Assembly: GCA_019322475.1 (NCBI GenBank)
Contig: JAHWIN010000067.1
Coordinates: 1-53,582 of the forward strand
Reading direction: 5' to 3'
Source of the DNA: Candidatus Woesearchaeota archaeon
Lineage (GTDB): Archaea > Nanobdellota > Nanobdellia > Woesearchaeales > JACPBV01
Length of the DNA: 53,582 bases
The notes beneath the pieces were generated by a model. The model was given only the letters and a program-made list of their open reading frames with translations. It had not been told where the DNA came from and made no database searches. Positions 16,963 to 24,446 of the stretch are shown here, piece by piece. Every line of letters starts with the position of its first letter. Within the stretch, counting starts at the first letter, position 1. The translations under genes and the position numbers were made by a program.

Positions 16963-17556
16963 TTAATCCTTCTTAAACATATCTCCTACCCACTTGCCTA
17001 TCCCTGAAAGCGCATTAAGCTTGTTCTCCTGGGCTTCTCCCCTGGTTATCCACCAGACTATTATGGCGAATACAAGGATCATGACTATAACTGCAATAGT
17101 CTCTCCTCCAAAGAAGCTATACAGCCATGACCAGTCTCCCCACCATCCTGCTGCTCCTCCGAATATTGCCAGTATTATTATAAAAGACAGGATCCCTATC
17201 CATCCTGATAAGCTGGAGCCCATCCATTTTGCCTCTCCTCCGAAAAGACCGATAAGGATCAACAGCATGACTACAGCGACAGCGATTATGGAAACCTGAG
17301 GCAAGGCCCGGTTCATTATCTCCACTACATCTGCTTCAGGAGGGTAATAGTCCAGTACATGGGGGATAACAACAGAAAGGGAAATGACTAAAGCAACTAT
17401 GAGGTTGTATTTCTTCTTATCCTCCCCTAAAACCCTTGTCTTTGCCATCAAAGCGAACATGACCACAAAGATCAACAGGAACGGAAGCATGACATCAGTC
17501 AGCCCCCATGAATCCAGTATCACCACAAACTGTTCAAGATTGTACGCGCTTGCCAT
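16963..17556 (-). CDS. Multi-pass membrane protein, paralogue 2
   Basis: The 197-residue protein has five or six helices and a Trp-rich segment GGAAGWWGDWSWLYSFFGG near 140-160. The shared motif FLLIFVVMFALMAKTRVLG lies near residues 26-45. The basic C-terminal tail is cytoplasmic by the positive-inside rule. The ATG at 17556 follows a GAGGTG ribosome-binding site. It is the middle of three tandem paralogues; the function is unknown. Confidence 0.68.
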   Translation of the reverse strand: MASAYNLEQFVVILDSWGLTDVMLPFLLIFVVMFALMAKTRVLGEDKKKYNLIVALVISLSVVIPHVLDYYPPEADVVEIMNRALPQVSIIAVAVVMLLILIGLFGGEAKWMGSSLSGWIGILSFIIILAIFGGAAGWWGDWSWLYSFFGGETIAVIVMILVFAIIVWWITRGEAQENKLNALSGIGKWVGDMFKKD

Positions 17557-17581
17557 TAAAAACACCTCGTTTTATTTTTGA

Positions 17582-18139
17582 TCATCCTTCTTTTTTAGGA
17601 GAACCCCCTTTATGGGGCTCATCTTTCACTATATACCATATAAACAGCACAAGTATAGTCAGGAGTATCACTGATCCTACAACCTCTCCGCCTGTCTCGA
17701 ACCGGAAGAAGTCCCAGATAACATCCCACCAGCCTAATGAGTATATGAAGATAAGGACTATTCCTATGAACATCATTATCATAAAAAAATAGTTCCAGCT
17801 TCCCTGCAAAAATCCCCTTTCACCCTCTTTCATAAAAGAGCCTACAAGCAATAAGAAAAGCACAGAGAGCATAAGAAGGATAACAGTATAAGATGAAACT
17901 GTTGTTATTATCTCTACCAATTTAGAGGATGCCACTACAAAGAAAGCTATGACAAAAGCGGTTATAGCGTCAAGGTTCTTCTTGGGGTATTCCTGGCCGT
18001 TTATCTTTTCTGTTCCAAAGACCTTTGTCTTTTCAAGTATGGCAAATACGATGGTAAAGACAAGCAGGAACGGAAGGACAACATCATATAACCCTATCTC
18101 TCCAAAAAATTCTATAACATTCCTGAACGCTGTAGCCAT
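17582..18139 (-). CDS. Multi-pass membrane protein, paralogue 1
   Basis: The 185-residue protein has four or five helices and the shared motif FLLVFTIVFAILEKTKVFG near 22-40. A soluble loop follows it, then hydrophobic segments and a Lys-rich tail. It is the first gene of the three-gene unit. A leftward TATA box (TTTATATATC) lies near 18158-18168. The function is unknown; the conserved K-T-[KR]-V-[LF]-G motif after the first helix is the family hallmark visible here. Confidence 0.68.
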   Translation of the reverse strand: MATAFRNVIEFFGEIGLYDVVLPFLLVFTIVFAILEKTKVFGTEKINGQEYPKKNLDAITAFVIAFFVVASSKLVEIITTVSSYTVILLMLSVLFLLLVGSFMKEGERGFLQGSWNYFFMIMMFIGIVLIFIYSLGWWDVIWDFFRFETGGEVVGSVILLTILVLFIWYIVKDEPHKGGSPKKEG

Positions 18140-18263
18140 ATATCCTACCTCAAATATATTGATATATAAATGTTTCTATTTCTTCTGTTATGGAGGCCTT
18201 TTATTTTTTATTACTAGGATATAGGACAAAAATATTAAATATTCCCTGGATAAGATTAAAGAT

Positions 18264-19121
18264 ATGAGCAGCATAATAGCCCTTGATATAGGGGGAACAA
18301 ATATATCTGCAGGCCTGGTAAGCAGGAACAGGCTGATAAGGAAAATTGAGATAAAGACAGAGCCGAAAAAAGGAAAAAAGGCCCTTATGGAAAAGATCTT
18401 TTCTTCCATATCATCTCTTGTGCCTGATAAGGCAGATAAGATATGTATCGGGTCTCCCGGGCCCCTTGATCACAAGACAGGGCTTATAGGAAAAACCCCT
18501 AACATCCCTCTAAGGGGGGTCAACCTTAAGCAAACCATAAAGAGGAGATTTAAAAAAGAGGTTTATATCGACAATGATGCAAACTGTTTTGCCCTGGCAG
18601 AGGCGGTGCTGGGAAAAGGCAAAAAACACAGGATAGTTATCGGCCTGACTATAGGCACAGGACTGGGCTCAGGAATCATAATAGATAAAAAGATATATCA
18701 CGGAAGATGCTTTGCTTCTGAGATAGGGCACTCAACCATAAATTTCAAAGGCCCAAGGTCAAGATGCGGCAATGACGGGTGCCTGGAGAGCTATGTCTCT
18801 AGAAGGGCTATATTATCCAGGGCTAAAGGGATAAAGGCCAGTGTAAGGGAGCTGGATAAGCTGGCAGCCAAGAGAAACAAAAAGGCTTTGGCAGTATGGA
18901 GAGAGACGGGCTATTATCTTGGGATAGGCCTGGCGAACATAATCAATATCCTGAATCCGGACATCATAATAATAGGGGGCAAGATAGCAAAGGCCTGGCC
19001 GCATTTCAGCAAAACGGTGAAAGAAACAGTTAGGAAAAGGGCGCTGTTCAGCTGCAGGATAGAACAGAGCATGCTGGATGATGCAGGGATATTGGGGGCA
19101 GGATTGTTGGGTGAGAAATGA
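18264..19121 (+). CDS. ROK-family sugar kinase
   Basis: The 285-residue protein phosphorylates a hexose or amino sugar using ATP. DIGGTNISAGLV (about 7-18) is the phosphate-binding motif, IDNDANCFALAEA carries the catalytic Asp, and EIGHSTINF with CGNDGCLESY is the ROK signature with a zinc-type Cys cluster. Length and motifs match glucokinase-like members; the exact sugar cannot be told. It is transcribed alone from a short leader. Confidence 0.88.
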   Translation: MSSIIALDIGGTNISAGLVSRNRLIRKIEIKTEPKKGKKALMEKIFSSISSLVPDKADKICIGSPGPLDHKTGLIGKTPNIPLRGVNLKQTIKRRFKKEVYIDNDANCFALAEAVLGKGKKHRIVIGLTIGTGLGSGIIIDKKIYHGRCFASEIGHSTINFKGPRSRCGNDGCLESYVSRRAILSRAKGIKASVRELDKLAAKRNKKALAVWRETGYYLGIGLANIINILNPDIIIIGGKIAKAWPHFSKTVKETVRKRALFSCRIEQSMLDDAGILGAGLLGEK

Positions 19122-19150
19122 TAGCAGGTTTTTTAGGATCATATCCAGCT

Positions 19151-19255
19151 TCACTTCCTAAAATACATGACCAGTTTTGCAGGAAGCCCCAATCCTAACA
19201 AGAGCATCGCTAAGATGGGTATCAGCCTAACCAAAAAACCACCTGCCGGTTCCAT
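19151..19255 (-). CDS. Possible single-helix micro-protein
   Basis: A 34-codon frame, MEPAGGFLVRLIPILAMLL at its start, encodes one hydrophobic helix and a basic end (YFRK). It lies about 50 bases after folC on the same strand, with a weak AGGA motif before the ATG. It may be chance; nothing else was seen in this 185-base gap. Confidence 0.3.
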   Translation of the reverse strand: MEPAGGFLVRLIPILAMLLLGLGLPAKLVMYFRK

Positions 19256-19306
19256 GGCTTTCCTGCCGAAAAACCTTTTGAAGCATCTTCTCTCCAATTT
19301 TTACAG

Positions 19307-20500
19307 TCAAATGACCTCTCCGACAACATAGATAGACCCTGTGACCAATACCAGGCCATCTTTCCCTGCAGACCCCCCTGCATATTTAACCGCTTTCTTA
19401 GGGTCATTTATCACTTTATACCCTTTAACATCATTTTCCTCCAGATACGTCCCTAATACCCTAGGGTCCAACGCCCTTCCTGCATTCGCCTTTGTCAGTA
19501 TTATCTCATCTGCAAGAGAGACAAGCTCATCAAGCATAGCCCTGTAATCCTTATCCTTAAGTGCGCCGAACACAAGATACACCTTAACATACCTTTTCCT
19601 TATCCTTTCCAGCTCTTTTCTTAGCGCCCTTACAGCTTCAGGGTTATGCGCGCAGTCGACCAATATATTTTTAGATATGAACTGCAGCCTTCCAGGCAAT
19701 GCTGCCTTTTGGATGCCTTTTTTTATCGAGGCATCGCTTATCTTCAGGCCATAATCTTTCTTTAGGATCTCAACAGACCTGATGGCTGTTGCAGCATTCT
19801 CTCTCTGAAATTCCCCTTCCATACCAATCTTTATGCCTTTATCCTTTCCGGCAGCAGGGTACAACGGCGAACTGCACCTTTCAGCAGCCTTTTTTATCAG
19901 CCTGAGGGCCTTTCCTTTTGCCCCTGTGACTACAGGAACACTGCCTTTTATTATCCCTGCCTTCTCATAAGCTATCTTTTCTATAGTGTCTCCAAGATAG
20001 TTCCTGTGCTCCAGGCCTATGTTGGTTATTACAGAGATCAAAGGGCTTATCACATTGGTAGCGTCCAGCCTTCCTCCAAGGCCTGTTTCACACACAACAT
20101 AATCTGCCTTTTTTTCATGGAAATAAAGGAATGCCATGGCTGTCACTGCCTCAAAGAACGTCTGTGATGTTATAAAAGGCCTTACTTTCCCAAAATATCT
20201 TACAAGCTCTTTTTTTGCTATCCTCTTACCATCTATCCTTATCCTTTCCCTGAAATCAGAGACGTGAGGGGATATGTATGTTCCTGCCTTATAGCCTGCT
20301 TCATGCAATATGGAAGAGATCATCTCGCATACAGAGCTTTTTCCGTTGGTCCCTGCAACATGGATAACCTTAAGGGAATCCTGCGGGTCTTTAATTTTCC
20401 TGAGAAGTATCCTGATGTTTTTTAGGCTGAAGTTAAAGTTTCCTTTATGCTCAGAGCCTTTCATACTGAAGATATAGCTTAGGGTTTTATCGTAGTCCAT
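19307..20500 (-). CDS. folC: Folylpolyglutamate/dihydrofolate synthase (Mur ligase family)
   Basis: The 397-residue ATP-dependent ligase adds glutamate to folate-type substrates. The P-loop VAGTNGKSS is at about 48-56, FEAVTAMAF and ETGLGGRLDATNVI follow, then NIGLEHRNYLGDTIEKIAYEKAGI and DCAHNPEA in the C-terminal domain. Length and motifs are typical. It lies 15 bases after purH on the same strand, joining folate metabolism with folate-dependent purine synthesis (purH and purN both use 10-formyl-tetrahydrofolate). Confidence 0.9.
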   Translation of the reverse strand: MDYDKTLSYIFSMKGSEHKGNFNFSLKNIRILLRKIKDPQDSLKVIHVAGTNGKSSVCEMISSILHEAGYKAGTYISPHVSDFRERIRIDGKRIAKKELVRYFGKVRPFITSQTFFEAVTAMAFLYFHEKKADYVVCETGLGGRLDATNVISPLISVITNIGLEHRNYLGDTIEKIAYEKAGIIKGSVPVVTGAKGKALRLIKKAAERCSSPLYPAAGKDKGIKIGMEGEFQRENAATAIRSVEILKKDYGLKISDASIKKGIQKAALPGRLQFISKNILVDCAHNPEAVRALRKELERIRKRYVKVYLVFGALKDKDYRAMLDELVSLADEIILTKANAGRALDPRVLGTYLEENDVKGYKVINDPKKAVKYAGGSAGKDGLVLVTGSIYVVGEVI

Positions 20501-20514
20501 AAGTCTTGCTCAGC

Positions 20515-22056
20515 TCAATGCTTAAACAGCCTTACCCCTGAAAAAAGCATGGCCATCTTATGCTCATCCGCAGCCTTTATTACCTCTGCGTCGTTTTTGC
20601 TGCCTCCTGCATGGATAACAGCCCTTATGCCTGCCTCTGCAGCAGCATCTACAGCGTCCCTGAACGGGAAGAAAGCGTCTGATGACATAACTCCGCCTTT
20701 AGCCCTTCCGGCTGATTTCCTTTTTGCGATTATAGAAGCATCCACCCTTGACATCTGGCCTACACCAAGGCCGTATGCTGTCCTGCCTTTTGCAAACACC
20801 ACTGAGTTTGATTTTGTGTGCTTATTCACCTTCCACGCAAACTTAAGGTCCTCCAGCTCTTCCTTTGTGGGCTTCCTTTCTGTAACTGCCTTAAGCTTAA
20901 GGGAATCTATATCAGGCCATTCCCTTGTCTGCACCAAAACCCCCCCTGTTATCTTCTTAAGGTTAAAGCCGTCTCCTGACTTTTTTACAGGGCCTGTCTC
21001 CAGGACCCTTATGTTTTTTTTGTTGGCTTTGATAAATTCCAGGGCACCATCCTCAAATTTAGGCGCTATCAATACCTCTATGTATTTTCCTTTTGTCATC
21101 TTTGCTGCCTTTAGGCTACAGGGCCTGTTAAGGGCTATCACACAGCCGAAGGCTGACATCGGATCCACAGCATAAGCGTCCTTAAACGCCTCTTCTATAG
21201 TTTTTCTTGAAGCGACGCCGCATGGGTTGCAGTGCTTTATTACGGCTACGGTAGGCTCAGAGAAGTCCTTTACAAGCTCAAAAGCAGCATCCCCATCAAG
21301 ATAGTTGTTGAAGGAAAGCTCTTTTCCTTCCATAAGCACCTTTGCATCTATTATCGATGTTTCTTCTTGGAAAGGCTCCCTGTACAGGGCAGCTTTCTGA
21401 TGGGGGTTTTCACCGTACCTGAGGTCTGCAGCCTTGTCAAATGCCAGGCTTAAGGAACCTGGAAAATAATCTTCCTGCAGCTTTTTTCTTAGGTAATCAG
21501 AGATAATAGAATCGTATCTTGCAGTATGCAGGAACGCCTTTAATGCAAGCCTTTCCTTTGTCTTTTTGCTCAGCCCTTTTTTTTCCTTAAGCTCATCTAT
21601 CACGCTTTTGTAATCGTCAGGGTCTATGACAATCGCTACAGACCCAAAGTTCTTTGCTGCAGACCTTACCATAGAAGGGCCGCCAATGTCTATGTTCTCT
21701 ATAGCGTCTTCAAATGAAGCGCCCTTTTTCTTAACTGTCTCTTCAAAAGGGTATAGGTTTACTACGACCATGTCTATAAGCTCTATGCCGTGCTTTTTTG
21801 CCTGGTCAAGATGCTCTTTTTTTGACCTTGATGCAAGTATAGCACCATGGACCTTGGGATGCAGCGTCTTTACCCTGCCTTCCATCATCTCAGGAAAACC
21901 GGTATATTCAGAAACATCCCTTACCATGATGCCTCCCTGCTTAAGGGCCCTGGCTGTCCCTCCTGTGGAAAGTATCTCAACACCCATATCAGAAAGCTCT
22001 TTTGCAAAATCCACTATCCCTGCCTTGTCTGAAACCGATATCAATGCCCTTTTCAT
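20515..22056 (-). CDS. purH: Bifunctional AICAR transformylase/IMP cyclohydrolase
   Basis: The 513-residue enzyme catalyses the last two steps to IMP. The N-terminal IMP cyclohydrolase domain shows ALISVSDKAGIVDFAKEL, STGGTARAL, KTLHPKVHGAIL and VNLYPFEET; the C-terminal transformylase has LRYGENPHQKAALY, IKHCNPCG and SDAFFPFRDAVD. Many archaea use PurP and PurO instead, so this fused form is a bacterial-type trait. It lies 20 bases after purN. Confidence 0.95.
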   Translation of the reverse strand: MKRALISVSDKAGIVDFAKELSDMGVEILSTGGTARALKQGGIMVRDVSEYTGFPEMMEGRVKTLHPKVHGAILASRSKKEHLDQAKKHGIELIDMVVVNLYPFEETVKKKGASFEDAIENIDIGGPSMVRSAAKNFGSVAIVIDPDDYKSVIDELKEKKGLSKKTKERLALKAFLHTARYDSIISDYLRKKLQEDYFPGSLSLAFDKAADLRYGENPHQKAALYREPFQEETSIIDAKVLMEGKELSFNNYLDGDAAFELVKDFSEPTVAVIKHCNPCGVASRKTIEEAFKDAYAVDPMSAFGCVIALNRPCSLKAAKMTKGKYIEVLIAPKFEDGALEFIKANKKNIRVLETGPVKKSGDGFNLKKITGGVLVQTREWPDIDSLKLKAVTERKPTKEELEDLKFAWKVNKHTKSNSVVFAKGRTAYGLGVGQMSRVDASIIAKRKSAGRAKGGVMSSDAFFPFRDAVDAAAEAGIRAVIHAGGSKNDAEVIKAADEHKMAMLFSGVRLFKH

Positions 22057-22076
22057 CCTGATGACCTCACTGCTGT

Positions 22077-22691
22077 TTATCGTTCGAGTATATGGACCAA
22101 TCTTCCTTTAACCTTTAACCTTTTGTCCCTAAAAAGCCCTATGCCTTTGATTAACGTTTCCTGCTCTGCTTTCTGCACCTTTTCCTTTAGGCTGTCAGCT
22201 GTCTCACCCTCATCTATCTCAACAGCTTCCTGCAGGATAACAGGGCCTGTGTCTGCCCCTTCATCTATAAAGATCAGGGAACATCCTGTCACCTTGCAGC
22301 CATATTCCAGCACAGCCTCATGGATGCCCTTGTCCATGCCTCCTGCAAACATAGGAAGCAGGCTGGGGTGTATGTTCATAACCCTGTTTATCCATCTTTT
22401 GACAAACCATGGAGACATAAGCTTCATGTAGCCGATAAGAAGTATAAGCTCCACATCATCCTTTTCAAGAAGGGCATCTATCTCCTTGTCATAATCTTCC
22501 CTGCTTTTTCCCTTTGGTTCAAGAAAGACAGAACTGATATCGTTCTTTCTTGCCCTTTTAAGGATATATGCATCTTTCTTATCGCTCAAGACAAAAGAAA
22601 TCTTAACATCCTTAAGTTTTCCTGAAGCTATAGCATCTATCACTCCTTGCAGATCTGTTCCTTTAGTGCTTCCAAGTACGGCTATGTTCAG
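22077..22691 (-). CDS. purN: Phosphoribosylglycinamide formyltransferase, apparent CTG start
   Basis: The 204-residue folate-dependent enzyme of de novo purine synthesis shows IGYMKLMSP, MNIHPSLLPMF and the CSLIFIDEGADTGPVI segment. The N-terminal strand and loop (LNIAVLGSTKGTDLQG, equivalent to the usual GSGxGSNLQ) are encoded upstream of the first ATG/GTG-type start. In that frame a TAA stop precedes by two codons, leaving CTG at 22689-22691 as the best start. GGTGG sits seven to eight bases before it and a TATA box at 22721-22731. A GTG start at 22643 would delete the substrate loop. Confidence 0.85.
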   Translation of the reverse strand: MNIAVLGSTKGTDLQGVIDAIASGKLKDVKISFVLSDKKDAYILKRARKNDISSVFLEPKGKSREDYDKEIDALLEKDDVELILLIGYMKLMSPWFVKRWINRVMNIHPSLLPMFAGGMDKGIHEAVLEYGCKVTGCSLIFIDEGADTGPVILQEAVEIDEGETADSLKEKVQKAEQETLIKGIGLFRDKRLKVKGRLVHILER

Positions 22692-22720
22692 GATTTAAAC
22701 CACCGTATGTAAAGAAGATT

Positions 22721-22731
22721 CAGCTTATTTA
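22721..22731 (-). promoter_or_regulatory. TATA box of the purN-purH-folC unit
   Basis: Leftward CATTTATAAATA lies about 36 bases before the proposed CTG start of purN. This spacing predicts a very short leader containing only the GGTGG ribosome-binding site, which supports a start near 22691. Confidence 0.5.
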
Positions 22732-22797
22732 TAAATGTTGTTGTTGGGGTTAGGGTGCGGGAAATGGCACTTATTTGGCAAACAGCTGTCTTTACCT

Positions 22798-23307
22798 TTA
22801 CCCCCCAAGAAAATCCCTGGCTTTTACAAAATAGTCGATGCCTGAAAATACTGTAAGCAGCACAGCTACAAGCATGAAGTGCCAGTTGAAAGGAAAATCT
22901 ATGATTACAGCCACTATAGCTACTATCTGTGATATCGTCTTTATCTTGCCCCACCTGCTTGCGGCTATAGTCACGTTCCTGGCGGATGCGCTAAGCCTAA
23001 GCCCTGTAACTGCAAACTCCCTTGCTATTATCACAAAGGCCATCCATGCAGGAACACCATCCCCTATAAGGAATATCAGGGCTGCAGATATCAGGAGCTT
23101 GTCTGCCAAAGGGTCCATAAGCTTTCCTAATGCAGTCACCTGCTGTTTCTTTCTCGCTATATAGCCGTCAAGGGCATCTGTCATGGCAAGCAGTATGAAC
23201 GCAGCTGCGATGACATACTTCATGCCTTTTACATTTACATAAAATAAGCTTATGAAAACAGGGATAAGAAATATCCTTATGAGTGTTATCTTGTTGGGCG
23301 TATTCAT
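22798..23307 (-). CDS. pgsA: CDP-alcohol phosphatidyltransferase, PgsA type
   Basis: The 169-residue membrane enzyme of phospholipid headgroup synthesis has the family motif D-G-x2-A-R-x8-G-x3-D-x3-D in DALDGYIARKKQQV followed by GKLMDPLADK. N-terminal NKITLIRIFLIPVF and GLRLSASARN-like segments resemble bacterial phosphatidylglycerophosphate synthase. About five helices are visible. In an archaeon the acceptor would be CDP-archaeol or, if bacterial-type lipids are made, CDP-diacylglycerol; the sequence cannot decide. Confidence 0.85.
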   Translation of the reverse strand: MNTPNKITLIRIFLIPVFISLFYVNVKGMKYVIAAAFILLAMTDALDGYIARKKQQVTALGKLMDPLADKLLISAALIFLIGDGVPAWMAFVIIAREFAVTGLRLSASARNVTIAASRWGKIKTISQIVAIVAVIIDFPFNWHFMLVAVLLTVFSGIDYFVKARDFLGG

Positions 23308-23400
23308 ACTATCAGATCATTATGCTTTTTTATTTAAGCTTATTGGAAATCCCATACAGGGTTAAAAAGCTATGACAAGCCTTCGGACTGCTGTTTTCCC

Positions 23401-23895
23401 TCATTTTCCCAAAGCCTTCCTAAATTCATCCACCATATCCTTATTTCGGTCTGTAAGGATGACCTCTTCCAGGCTTTTTCCCTTAAATCCGCTTATCTCT
23501 TTTATCATGGCCTCTGCCGCCTTGCCAAAAGGAACCCTTCCTACACCTGTTCCCATAGCAGGCATAGCTATCCTTTTCAGCTTGTTATTTTCAGCACATT
23601 CAAGAGCTGCCCTTACAGATTTCCTTACATTTCCAACATCTATCCTGGAAGCAGGCTGCTCCATCGTAGGGGCGTGGATGACATGCCTGCACCTTAATGT
23701 TCCTGCAGTTGTCATCACAGCAGAGCCTACAGGTATAGGAGCCTTGCTTACAGCCTCCATCTCTATCTCTTTTCCACCTTTTCTTTTTATGGCTCCTGCA
23801 ACCCCTCCGCCCATATAGCCGTAGCTGTTGGCTGCATTGACTATGGCATCAGCATCTGACTCAGTTATGTCTCCCTGCTTGACAGTTACTTTCAT
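23401..23895 (-). CDS. Macro-domain ADP-ribose hydrolase
   Basis: The 164-residue protein binds ADP-ribose and may remove it from proteins or hydrolyse O-acetyl-ADP-ribose. Motifs are QGDITESDADAIVNAANSYGYMGGGVAGAI at the N-terminus and IAMPAMGTGVGRVPFGKAA. It is the third gene of the aspS-rdgB-macro unit, overlapping rdgB by four bases, which suggests shared handling of nucleotide by-products. Confidence 0.9.
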   Translation of the reverse strand: MKVTVKQGDITESDADAIVNAANSYGYMGGGVAGAIKRKGGKEIEMEAVSKAPIPVGSAVMTTAGTLRCRHVIHAPTMEQPASRIDVGNVRKSVRAALECAENNKLKRIAMPAMGTGVGRVPFGKAAEAMIKEISGFKGKSLEEVILTDRNKDMVDEFRKALGK

Positions 23896-24446
23896 CTTCC
23901 CTTTTTCTTTAAGAAATCCACAAGCTTCAAGACGGCCTTTCTCCTGAACCTTTTGGCCTCTTCGCAGTTTTTTATCTCACCATAAGTTTTCCTGCTTCCG
24001 AAAGGGATAAAGACAGGGTCATGCCCAAAGCCGAAGCTGCCTCTTTCCTTCTCTGCAATCTTCCCCTTCTCAGTCCCCAAAAAGCTCATAGGCTTTTCCT
24101 TAGGATTGCAGTAAGCTACAGCAGAGACATACATGCATTCCCTGTCTTTCACATCCTTCATCAGCTTCAGTATGCCCTTTAGCCCTATCCTCTTATGTAT
24201 ATATGCAGAATTAGTCCCCGGAAACCCGTTCAATGATTTTATGAAAAGGCCGGAATCCTCTACCACAACAGGCTTATCGAGCTTGTCAGCCAGCTGCTTT
24301 GCAGCAAGCTTAGCTATCTCTTCAGGATCATCGCTCCTAAGTTCAGGATAGTCTATCGCAGCCTGCTCTACCTGTATGCCAGGCTCCAGGATCTGCTTAA
24401 ACTCCCTGACCTTGCCCTTGTTGCAGGTGACAAAATAGATTTTCAT
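23892..24446 (-). CDS. rdgB: XTP/dITP diphosphatase (HAM1/RdgB)
   Basis: The 184-residue house-cleaning enzyme hydrolyses ITP, dITP and XTP to monophosphates. FVTCNKGKVREFKQIL at the start binds the triphosphate; VVEDSGLFIKSLNGFPGTNSAY and SFGFGHDPVFIPFGS are the classic family blocks. It overlaps aspS and the macro-domain gene by four bases each. Confidence 0.93.
   Translation of the reverse strand: MKIYFVTCNKGKVREFKQILEPGIQVEQAAIDYPELRSDDPEEIAKLAAKQLADKLDKPVVVEDSGLFIKSLNGFPGTNSAYIHKRIGLKGILKLMKDVKDRECMYVSAVAYCNPKEKPMSFLGTEKGKIAEKERGSFGFGHDPVFIPFGSRKTYGEIKNCEEAKRFRRKAVLKLVDFLKKKGR

Noticed and set aside
22077..22643. purN starting at GTG 22643
   Set aside because: This would remove the first strand and phosphate loop, which are clearly encoded upstream in the same frame with ribosome-binding site and promoter at the right distance.
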